Source: Gemmatimonadota bacterium
GTDB lineage: Bacteria > Gemmatimonadota > Gemmatimonadetes > Longimicrobiales > RSA9
Assembly: GCA_019689775.1 (NCBI GenBank)
Contig: JADGGV010000116.1
Location: forward strand, 1 to 9,247
DNA: 9,247 bases
Direction of reading: 5' to 3'
This document shows, piece after piece, positions 1-6,939 of this stretch. The position numbers and the translations under genes were made by a program. Below the pieces are notes generated by a model. The model made no database searches. It saw only the letters and a list, made by a program, of their open reading frames with translations, and was not told the origin of the DNA. Each line of letters begins with the position of its first letter. Within the stretch, counting starts at the first letter, position 1.

Positions 1-314
1 TACACGACCTGGAGCGGGCGACCGCCGCCGTAGTCCACGCCCGTGACGTCGCTCAGGAAGGCGTACCGCTGCGCCGGGTCCTCCTTGAGGAACCGCATGA
101 TCTCGACGATCCGCTCCGGCCGCACGAAGACGACGTGCTCGTCCCCGGCCACCACCTCCCAGAACAGCACGGCATCCCCGAACCGCTCCCGGAGCGCGAC
201 GATCGAGGGATGCGTCGGCTCACCCGACGGCGTCGCCGCCGCCATCCCCTCGGCTGGGCTCGCCTCCGGCCCCGCCTCCAGCCCTTCCAGCCCCTTCCTG
301 AATTCGTCCGCCAT
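1..314 (-). CDS. nuoC: NADH-quinone oxidoreductase subunit C (partial, C-terminus outside window)
   Basis: This is the N-terminal 104 codons of NuoC, the 30-kDa-type peripheral-arm subunit of complex I that helps dock the hydrophilic arm near the quinone site. The start ATG at 314-312 lies 3 nt after the nuoB stop. The protein opens with about 34 Ala/Gly/Pro/Glu-rich residues. The recognisable fold then begins (SIVALRERFGDAVLFW), and FLSDVTGVDYGGGRPLQVV near residues 86-104 matches the family signature (Leu-x-Asp-Val-Thr-x-Val-Asp-Tyr). No clear Shine-Dalgarno site precedes the ATG, so translation is probably coupled to nuoB. The frame is open to the window edge, so I cannot tell whether it is a plain NuoC or a NuoCD fusion. 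The position directly after nuoA and nuoB supports the call. Confidence 0.9.
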   Translation of the reverse strand, partial: MADEFRKGLEGLEAGPEASPAEGMAAATPSGEPTHPSIVALRERFGDAVLFWEVVAGDEHVVFVRPERIVEIMRFLKEDPAQRYAFLSDVTGVDYGGGRPLQVV

Positions 315-317
315 AGG

Positions 318-998
318 CTACGGCTGTCGGTCCGTCGGCCGGGAGAGCGACGCCGTCGAGACCAGCCCGCTCACCCGATTCTGCTTCGTCGAGTTGCCGA
401 ACGGCAGCGTGATGTTGTCGATGACCTCGGGCGGCAGGTTCGGCCGCCCGACCTTCTCCGCATCCTCGGCGCGCAGCCGCTCGTGCAGCTCCCGGTTGAA
501 GACCGACTCGCCCCGAATCTTCTCGTGCAGCAGCAGGATCCCGTAGATCAGCCCCTCCGGCCGCGGCGGACACCCCGGCACGTACACATCCACCGGGATG
601 ATCGTGTCGATCCCCTGCACCATCGAGTACACGTCGAACACACCGCCCGACGACGCGCACGCCCCCATGCTGATCGCCCACTTCGGCTGCGGCATCTGAT
701 CCCAGATCTTCCGCAGCACCGGCGCCATCTTGTACGGCACCCGCCCCGCGCAGATCAGCAGGTCCGCCTGCCGCGGCGAAAACGACATCCGTTCCATCCC
801 AAACCGCGCCAGGTCGTACTTCGACGCCGCCGTCGCCATCATCTCGATCGCGCAGCACGCCGTCCCGAACGGCATCGGCCAGAGCGAATTCCGACGCGCC
901 CAGTTCACCACGTCGTCGAGGCGCGTCGTGATCCACGACCCGCCCCCCGTCTCCGCCACCGGCAACATCGGCTTCCCACCTCGGTCCGTCACTCCCAT
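318..998 (-). CDS. nuoB: NADH-quinone oxidoreductase subunit B
   Basis: NuoB carries iron-sulfur cluster N2, the last electron carrier of complex I before quinone, and sits at the junction of the hydrophilic and membrane arms. The protein is 226 residues. The N2 ligands are visible as the tandem Cys48-Cys49 in FGTACCAIEMM, Cys114 in SMGACASSGG and Cys143 in VPGCPPRPEGL. The start ATG at 998 overlaps the end of nuoA by 10 nt and has a GGGAG Shine-Dalgarno core about 9 nt upstream, inside nuoA. The motif ICAGRVPYKMAPVLRKIW has Arg where many proteobacterial NuoB proteins have Thr. From memory this variant is common in several other phyla. The last 60 or so residues form a charged tail beyond the core fold that looks poorly conserved. 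A much longer reading frame continues upstream in this frame, antisense to dcd, but it has no family support before this ATG. Confidence 0.97.
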   Translation of the reverse strand: MGVTDRGGKPMLPVAETGGGSWITTRLDDVVNWARRNSLWPMPFGTACCAIEMMATAASKYDLARFGMERMSFSPRQADLLICAGRVPYKMAPVLRKIWDQMPQPKWAISMGACASSGGVFDVYSMVQGIDTIIPVDVYVPGCPPRPEGLIYGILLLHEKIRGESVFNRELHERLRAEDAEKVGRPNLPPEVIDNITLPFGNSTKQNRVSGLVSTASLSRPTDRQP

Positions 999-1345
999 TG
1001 CAGGGCTCCCTTCTTCCACGCGTAGACGAACCCCACGACCAGGACCGCGATGAAGATCAGCATCTCCACGAAGCCGAACAGACCCAGCGTACGGAACGAC
1101 ACCGCCCACGGAATCAGGAACACCGTCTCCAGGTCGAAGACGATGAACAGGATGGCCACCATGTAGAACTTCACCGAGAACCGCTCCCGCGTGTCCCCCA
1201 GTGGCGTGATCCCCGACTCGTACGGCGACCGCTTCACCGGCGTCGGCCGGATCGGCCCCAAGAAGTGCGAAGCCACCACCATCCCCACCGCGTTCAGCAC
1301 CGAGATCGCCAGCAGGACCAGGATCGGCGCGTAGGCTTCGAGCAT
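989..1345 (-). CDS. nuoA: NADH-quinone oxidoreductase subunit A
   Basis: NuoA is a small membrane subunit of complex I beside the quinone cavity, and part of the proton-coupling path. The 118-residue product has the usual three transmembrane helices (about 6-27, 60-82 and 88-110). The conserved loop KRSPYESG lies at residues 38-45, followed by the acidic motif around Asp71 and Glu73 in FIVFDLETVFLIPWA. It is the first gene of the nuo operon. The ATG at 1345 has GGAG about 12 nt upstream, a rather long spacing, and the gene's end overlaps nuoB by 10 nt. A TTGACA-N17-TACTTT promoter lies about 54 nt upstream of the ATG. Length and motifs match the family with no sign of damage. Confidence 0.97.
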   Translation of the reverse strand: MLEAYAPILVLLAISVLNAVGMVVASHFLGPIRPTPVKRSPYESGITPLGDTRERFSVKFYMVAILFIVFDLETVFLIPWAVSFRTLGLFGFVEMLIFIAVLVVGFVYAWKKGALQWE

Positions 1346-1368
1346 CGGGAAAAGCCGCTCCAGCGCTT

Positions 1369-1382
1369 GTGAAAACGTTCAC
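1369..1382. repeat. Inverted repeat in the nuoA leader
   Basis: GTGAA-AACG-TTCAC is a perfect 5-bp inverted repeat with a 4-nt spacer. It lies between the predicted nuo transcription start (about 1392) and the nuoA ATG. It could be a regulator site just downstream of the promoter, or a tiny leader hairpin with a tetraloop. It touches two further palindromes, AACGTT and CACGTG. I do not recognise it as a known operator, and the short arms mean chance is possible. Confidence 0.3.
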
Positions 1383-1398
1383 GTGGAAATGCCGCGGG

Positions 1399-1427
1399 AA
1401 AGTACGGACCCCCCCGCGGGGTGTCAA
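1399..1427 (-). promoter_or_regulatory. Sigma70-type promoter of the nuo operon
   Basis: On the minus strand a perfect -35 hexamer TTGACA (1427-1422) is followed by exactly 17 nt and a -10 TACTTT (1404-1399), which keeps the first two and last bases of TATAAT. The start of transcription would fall near 1392, giving a leader of about 47 nt to nuoA. A 7-bp inverted repeat, CCGCGGG/CCCGCGG (1392-1398 and 1413-1419), flanks the -10 box. The spacing, the placement before the first nuo gene, and the near-identical promoter upstream of mdh make this convincing for a G+C-rich genome. Confidence 0.7.
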
Positions 1428-1520
1428 GCGCCCGCCCGCCTTGCCGCAGGCGCGCTCCGGGCGCATCTTGCCGCGTTTTGGTGTTCCTGCAAGTACCCGA
1501 CCCCGATCCCCACCGTTCCC

Positions 1521-2075
1521 ATGGCCATCAAGAGCGACCGCTGGATCCGCCGGATGGCGGAAGAGCATGGAATGATCGAGCCGTACGCCGCCGAGCAGGT
1601 ACGCGAGGGCGTCATCAGCTACGGCGTCTCCTCCTTCGGCTACGACGTCCGCGTCGCCGACGAGTACAAGGTGTTCACGGACGTGTTCAGCGTGGTGGTG
1701 GACCCGAAGGCGTTCGACCCGCGCTCGTTCGTCGACATTCGGGGCGATCACTGCATCATCCCGCCGCGCTCCTTCGCGCTGGCGCGCACGCTGGAGTACT
1801 TCCGGATCCCGAAGGATGTGCTGGTGGTGTGCGTGGGGAAGTCGACGTACGCGAGGTGCGGGATCATCGTCAACGTCACGCCGCTGGAGCCGGAGTGGGA
1901 GGGGCACCTGACGCTGGAGATCTCGAACACGACGCCGCTGCCGGCGAAGATCTACTCGAACGAGGGGCTGGCGCAGTTGCTCTTCTTCCAGGGGGACGAA
2001 GCGCCGGCCGTGACGTACGCCATGCGCCGCGGGAAGTACCAGGGGCAGCGCGGCGTGACGTTGCCGAAGCTGTAG
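1521..2075 (+). CDS. dcd: dCTP deaminase
   Basis: Dcd deaminates dCTP to dUTP in the cytosol and so feeds dUMP for thymidylate synthesis. The 184-residue product starts MAIKSDRWIRRMAEE, a classic beginning for this family. It contains the active-site segment GKSTYARCGIIVNVTPLEP (Ser108, Arg112) and the catalytic Glu133 in LTLEIS, two residues closer to the Arg than in the E. coli enzyme. The C-terminal GKYQGQRGVTLPK is the nucleotide-covering tail. An in-frame ATG at 1383 would add 46 residues without family character, so I chose the ATG at 1521. No Shine-Dalgarno site is visible before either start. The gene is divergent from nuoA and convergent with the mdh-sdh operon, so it is a single-gene unit ended by the hairpin at 2121-2154. 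A bifunctional deaminase/dUTPase cannot be excluded from sequence alone. Confidence 0.95.
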   Translation: MAIKSDRWIRRMAEEHGMIEPYAAEQVREGVISYGVSSFGYDVRVADEYKVFTDVFSVVVDPKAFDPRSFVDIRGDHCIIPPRSFALARTLEYFRIPKDVLVVCVGKSTYARCGIIVNVTPLEPEWEGHLTLEISNTTPLPAKIYSNEGLAQLLFFQGDEAPAVTYAMRRGKYQGQRGVTLPKL

Positions 2076-2120
2076 GCGGGGCGAGCGAGCGGTTGCGGCA
2101 CGCCGCCGGACGGCGATGCG

Positions 2121-2154
2121 ACGGGCCCGGGTGCCGCGCGGCACCCGGGCCCGT
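2121..2154. terminator. Perfect 15-bp hairpin after dcd
   Basis: ACGGGCCCGGGTGCC and its exact complement flank a GCGC loop, giving a 15-bp G+C-rich stem 46 nt after the dcd stop. Only two T residues follow on the plus strand, so it is not a textbook intrinsic terminator. In high-G+C bacteria such I-shaped hairpins between convergent genes often serve this role. Being symmetric, it could also act on minus-strand transcripts. Confidence 0.65.
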
Positions 2155-2190
2155 TCACGTCATGAACGCGGCAGCGGCGCCGCCTGCGGA

Positions 2191-2223
2191 GGCCGCGCCG
2201 CCGGCGAGCCTCGCGGCGCGGCC
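2191..2223 (-). terminator. 11-bp hairpin after the mdh-sdh operon
   Basis: GGCCGCGCCGC (2191-2201) and GCGGCGCGGCC (2213-2223) form a perfect 11-bp stem with an 11-nt loop. On the minus strand it begins 3 nt after the stop codon of the small membrane protein gene, where an operon-ending hairpin is expected. There is no U tract. With the 2121-2154 hairpin it insulates the two convergent transcription units. Confidence 0.55.
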
Positions 2224-2226
2224 CGG

Positions 2227-2358
2227 TCAGGGGACGGCCCGGTAGTTCGGGCCGAGGACAGACATGCTCAGCAGCCAGAGCACCATCCCCGCCAGGATGA
2301 TGAACGCCACCGTGAGACCGGCGCGCGCGGCGCGCGCGTTTTCCACACCCTCGGGCAT
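2227..2358 (-). CDS. Small single-helix membrane protein behind sdhB
   Basis: This 43-residue protein is not one I recognise. It begins MPEGVENARAARAG, then has a hydrophobic helix at about residues 14-35 (TVAFIILAGMVLWLLSMSVL), and ends GPNYRAVP. The ATG at 2358 has a GGAGG Shine-Dalgarno core 4 nt upstream. A strong hairpin starts 3 nt after its TGA. It follows sdhB on the same strand after 91 nt, with no obvious promoter of its own, so it is probably the last gene of the mdh-sdhCAB operon. Its size and position suggest an accessory subunit or assembly factor of succinate dehydrogenase; mycobacterial Sdh2 has a single-helix anchor called SdhF. That parallel is positional only, and no sequence similarity is claimed. 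It could instead be an unrelated small membrane protein. Confidence 0.65.
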   Translation of the reverse strand: MPEGVENARAARAGLTVAFIILAGMVLWLLSMSVLGPNYRAVP

Positions 2359-2449
2359 ACGCCCTCCGATCGAGATCGAGGTTGTCCGGGCGGCGCGGGC
2401 TCGGGGCCGCGGACCCGACCAGGGTCCAGGCGCCCGACCGCGCCGCGCT

Positions 2450-3205
2450 TCAGTCGAGGTCCGTCGGGCGGCGGAACTTCGCGCGACGGAGGTCGCCGTT
2501 CAGCATGGCGATGTAGTCGGTGCTGATCGCCTTCGGGCAGGCGTTCTGGCACGCGCCGTGGTTCGTGCAGTGGCCGAAATCGGCATCCTGCTGATTGACC
2601 ATCTCCACCACGCGGAGGTAGCGCTCCGGTTGGCCCTGCGGCAGCAGGGCCAGGTGGGCGACCTTGGCCGCCGTGAAGAGCATCGCCGAGGCGTTCGGGC
2701 AGGCGGCCACGCAGGCGCCGCAGGCGATGCACTCGGCCGCGTCCATGGCCGCGTCGGCGTTGATCTTCGGGACGCGGGTCGAGTTGGCCTCGGGAGCGCT
2801 CCCCGTCCGCACCGAGATGTAGCCGCCGGCCGCGATGATCCGGTCGAACGCCGAGCGGTCCACCACCAGGTCCTTGATCACCGGGAAGCCGGCGGCGCGC
2901 CACGGCTCCAGCCACAACTCGTCGCCATCCTGGTAGTGCCGCATGTGGAGCTGGCAGACGGTCGTGGCCGGCAGCGGTCCGTGCGGCTCGCCGTTGATCA
3001 TGAAGCCGCACATGCCGCAGATCCCCTCGCGGCAGTCGCTGTCGAACGCGATCGGATCCTCCCCCTTCTTGATGAGCTGCTCGTTGAGGTGGTCGAGCAT
3101 CTCGAGGAAGGACATATGCGCGCTGGCCCCCTCGACGCGGTAGGTCACGAAGCGACCTTCGTCGGCGGGGCCGTTCTGGCGCCAGACGTGGAGCGTGAGG
3201 TTCAT
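2450..3205 (-). CDS. sdhB: Succinate dehydrogenase iron-sulfur subunit
   Basis: SdhB passes electrons from the flavin of SdhA through three iron-sulfur clusters to quinone at the membrane anchor. The 251-residue product has the plant-type [2Fe-2S] ligands Cys58, Cys63, Cys66 (CREGICGMC) and Cys84. The C-terminal ferredoxin-like half holds CIACGACVAACPN (Cys159, 162, 165, 169) and CTNHGACQNACPK (Cys213, 219, 223). By analogy with characterised enzymes, the [4Fe-4S] cluster uses 159, 162, 165 and 223, and the [3Fe-4S] cluster uses 169, 213 and 219. All expected ligands are present. The start MNLTLHVWRQ at 3205 lies 1 nt after the sdhA stop with GGAG about 11 nt upstream; a longer frame upstream only overlaps sdhA. 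The protein resembles the B-type enzymes of Bacteroidetes and Actinobacteria rather than the E. coli type. Confidence 0.97.
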   Translation of the reverse strand: MNLTLHVWRQNGPADEGRFVTYRVEGASAHMSFLEMLDHLNEQLIKKGEDPIAFDSDCREGICGMCGFMINGEPHGPLPATTVCQLHMRHYQDGDELWLEPWRAAGFPVIKDLVVDRSAFDRIIAAGGYISVRTGSAPEANSTRVPKINADAAMDAAECIACGACVAACPNASAMLFTAAKVAHLALLPQGQPERYLRVVEMVNQQDADFGHCTNHGACQNACPKAISTDYIAMLNGDLRRAKFRRPTDLD

Positions 3206-3206
3206 T

Positions 3207-5120
<1,914 letters not shown>

Positions 5121-5135
5121 GTGCGCCTCCGCCCC

Positions 5136-5813
5136 CTACCGGACGAACCCGAGCTGGACGGCCAGCGGGAACGAGATGTTGACGAGGAAGATGGCCCAGG
5201 CCAGCACCAAGGCGGTCGGGCGCCGATACACGTTGTAGCGCGGGTTGTTCGCGCCGAGCGTCTGGAGCATGCTCCAGAAGCCGTGGTAGAGGTGGAAGCC
5301 CAGGGGGATCATCGCCAGGATGTAGGCGCCGGCGATCCAGGGTACCTGGAAGCTCGCCACGAAGTTGTGATACGGGTCGCTCCGAACGAAGCTGGGGTTC
5401 GCGGGGCCGAACGTGAAGTCGAGCAGATGGTACGTCACGAACGCGAAGATGAGCAGCCCACCCCAGAACATCGTGCGGGAGGCGAAGGCGAACTCCAGGT
5501 GCTGGTACTTGCGGTACGCGCGCGGGCGCATAGCACGGCTACGGAGGTTGAGCTGGACGCCGGCCCAGATGTGGAGGACGACCGAGACGATGAGGACGAT
5601 CCGCACCAGCCAGAGCGCCTGGCTCGGCGCGAGGAGCGGCGCGCCGAATGCGCGCAGCCCCTCGGCGTAGTGGTTGAACGCCTCTCGCCCCTGGTAGACC
5701 TTGAGGTTGCCGAACGCGTGGCCGAGGACGAAGAGGATGAGGATCAGGCCGGTGACGGCCATGACGATCTTCTTTCCGACCGACGAGTCCCAAAGCGACA
5801 GCACGCGACGCAT
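5136..5813 (-). CDS. sdhC: Succinate dehydrogenase cytochrome b subunit (single B-type anchor)
   Basis: This 225-residue membrane protein anchors SdhAB and binds heme b and quinone. Five hydrophobic helices are visible, at about 14-32, 66-88, 115-133, 158-178 and 200-220. Histidines at 32 (GHAFGNL), 81 (LHIWAGVQL), 129 (TYHLLDF) and 174 (GFHLYHG) sit in the four places expected for the axial ligands of two hemes, as in the Bacillus and Wolinella B-type enzymes. His177 is an extra histidine close to the last ligand. No separate sdhD is present, consistent with a single fused anchor. B-type enzymes usually work with menaquinone, which is an inference here. The ATG at 5813 has AGGGAG with a 5-nt spacer. 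The gene lies 28 nt after mdh and 15 nt before sdhA. Confidence 0.95.
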   Translation of the reverse strand: MRRVLSLWDSSVGKKIVMAVTGLILILFVLGHAFGNLKVYQGREAFNHYAEGLRAFGAPLLAPSQALWLVRIVLIVSVVLHIWAGVQLNLRSRAMRPRAYRKYQHLEFAFASRTMFWGGLLIFAFVTYHLLDFTFGPANPSFVRSDPYHNFVASFQVPWIAGAYILAMIPLGFHLYHGFWSMLQTLGANNPRYNVYRRPTALVLAWAIFLVNISFPLAVQLGFVR

Positions 5814-5841
5814 CTTGACTCCCTGTGGCGTTGCCTGCGGA

Positions 5842-6768
5842 TCAGCCGAGCAGCGACATGGTCTCGCGGACGGCGTCCGCCGACCGGCCGAGCGCCGCCC
5901 GCTCCTCGGCCGTCAGCTCCACCTCGATGACCTGCTCCATCCCGCGGCGGCCGAGCTTGACCGGCACACCGAGGAAGAGGCCCTGCATGCCGTACTCGCC
6001 CTCGAGCCAGGCCGAGCACGGCAGCACGCGCTTCTTGTCCTTGACGATGGCCTCGGCCATCTGGACGGCGGCCGCGGCCGGCGCGTAGTAGGCGCTTCCG
6101 GTCTTGAGCAGGGAGACGATCTCGGCGCCGCCGTTGCGGGCGCGATCGACGAGCGCGGCGATGCGGTCCTCGGGGAGGAGCTGGCGGAGCGGGATGCCGC
6201 TCACCGTGGTATAGGACGCGAGCGGCACCATGGTGTCGCCGTGGCCGCCGAGCACGAGCGCCTGGATGTCCTCGACGCTGACGTCCAGCTCCATGGCGAT
6301 GAACGAGCGGTAGCGCGCCGTGTCGAGCACGCCCGCCATGCCGACCACACGCTCGCGCGGGAAGCCCGTGGTCTCCTTGCAGACGTACGCCATGACGTCG
6401 AGCGGGTTCGACACCATGATGACGATCGCCTCCGGCGACGACGTCTTGAGCTTCGCGGAGACGTCGCGCACGATGTCGGCGTTCGTCCGGAGCAGGTCCT
6501 CGCGGCTCATCCCCGGCTTGCGTGCGATCCCGGCCGTGACGATCACGATGTCGGACCCGGCCGTGGCGGCGTAGTCGTTCGTGCCGACGACGCGCGTGTC
6601 GAAGCCGTGCACGGGCGCCGACTCCCACTGGTCGAGCCCTTTCCCCTGCGGCACGCCCTCGACCACATCCACCATCACCACCTGCCGGGCCAATTCCTTC
6701 AGGGCCAGGAGCTGCGCCGTCGTCGCGCCGACGTTCCCCGCGCCGACCACGGTGATCTTCTCGACCAT
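5842..6768 (-). CDS. mdh: Malate dehydrogenase (LDH-like, NAD-dependent)
   Basis: Mdh oxidises malate to oxaloacetate with NAD+ in the cytosol. The 308-residue protein starts MVEKITVVGAGNVGATTAQ, with the GxGxxG loop at 9-14. Asp34 in VMVDVVEG at the end of the second strand favours NAD over NADP. Arg83 in GIARKPGMSRE is the substrate-selecting residue that marks malate rather than lactate dehydrogenase. Further residues are Arg89, Asn121 (SNPLDVM), Arg152 and the catalytic His176 (GGHGDTM). A GTG two codons upstream (6774) is an alternative start; I prefer the ATG because known homologues begin MxEKITV. Neither has a strong Shine-Dalgarno site. It is the first gene of the mdh-sdhCAB operon, with a clear promoter upstream. 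Confidence 0.96.
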   Translation of the reverse strand: MVEKITVVGAGNVGATTAQLLALKELARQVVMVDVVEGVPQGKGLDQWESAPVHGFDTRVVGTNDYAATAGSDIVIVTAGIARKPGMSREDLLRTNADIVRDVSAKLKTSSPEAIVIMVSNPLDVMAYVCKETTGFPRERVVGMAGVLDTARYRSFIAMELDVSVEDIQALVLGGHGDTMVPLASYTTVSGIPLRQLLPEDRIAALVDRARNGGAEIVSLLKTGSAYYAPAAAAVQMAEAIVKDKKRVLPCSAWLEGEYGMQGLFLGVPVKLGRRGMEQVIEVELTAEERAALGRSADAVRETMSLLG

Positions 6769-6810
6769 GTCCACACCCGCTGTCCGGAGTCCATGCAGTG
6801 GAGCCGGGGC

Positions 6811-6839
6811 AAACTACGGGGGGTCTTCGGGGCTGTCAA
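6811..6839 (-). promoter_or_regulatory. Sigma70-type promoter of the mdh-sdhCAB operon
   Basis: On the minus strand TTGACA (6839-6834) is followed by exactly 17 nt and TAGTTT (6816-6811). Transcription would start near 6804, leaving a leader of about 36 nt before the mdh ATG. The architecture is the same as the nuo promoter (TTGACA-N17-TACTTT). The element lies in the 171-nt gap after moaA, which suggests the TCA operon is transcribed independently of the moa genes. Confidence 0.72.
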
Positions 6840-6849
6840 CGCGTGACAG
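6833..6849. promoter_or_regulatory. Possible operator: inverted repeat over the mdh -35 box
   Basis: CTGTCA-ACGCG-TGACAG is a perfect 6-bp inverted repeat with a 5-nt centre that itself begins the palindrome ACGCGT. Its left arm is the -35 hexamer of the mdh promoter. A dimeric repressor here would compete directly with RNA polymerase. I cannot assign it to a regulator family, and half of the repeat is forced by the -35 sequence. Confidence 0.35.
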
Positions 6850-6939
6850 TCGGCGCGGGGACGCGCGGATCAGCGAGTTCCGACGGTGGCCTCGCGGCGC
6901 GGGAGGCGGACGACGGGGCGGTGCGGCGCGCGGGCGCGG

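Noticed and set aside
135..1025. Arg/His/Pro-rich plus-strand open frame over nuoC, nuoB and the end of nuoA
   Set aside because: It is the antisense shadow of three well-supported genes, with composition typical of reverse-strand frames in G+C-rich DNA.
1468..1499. Possible dcd promoter TTGCCG with TACCCG
   Set aside because: The spacer would be 20 nt and the -10 is poor. I see no convincing plus-strand promoter before dcd.
1383..1520. 46-codon N-terminal extension of dcd from an upstream ATG
   Set aside because: The added residues are compositionally odd and cover the nuo promoter region. Known Dcd proteins begin at the MAIKSDRWIRR equivalent.
999..2144. Long minus-strand open frame continuing upstream of nuoB, across nuoA and antisense to dcd
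   Set aside because: It is an open frame caused by high G+C. The segment before the nuoB ATG has no family character, overlaps nuoA in another frame and lies antisense to a clear dcd gene.
2411..2427. GGACCC-GACCA-GGGTCC hairpin between sdhB and the small membrane protein gene
   Set aside because: Only 6 bp, with no U tract, in a G+C-rich gap. It may slow transcription or be a processing site but is too weak to call as a terminator.
6697..6794. Short upstream frame starting at ATG 6794 and overlapping the mdh start out of frame (31 codons, Arg/Ser-rich)
   Set aside because: There is no ribosome site and the composition is that of a shifted mdh frame. It is most likely not translated.
6850..6939. 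Terminator after moaA
   Set aside because: I looked for a stem on the minus strand after the moaA stop and found only 4-bp arms (CCTC/GAGG). Termination here, or read-through into mdh, is undecided.
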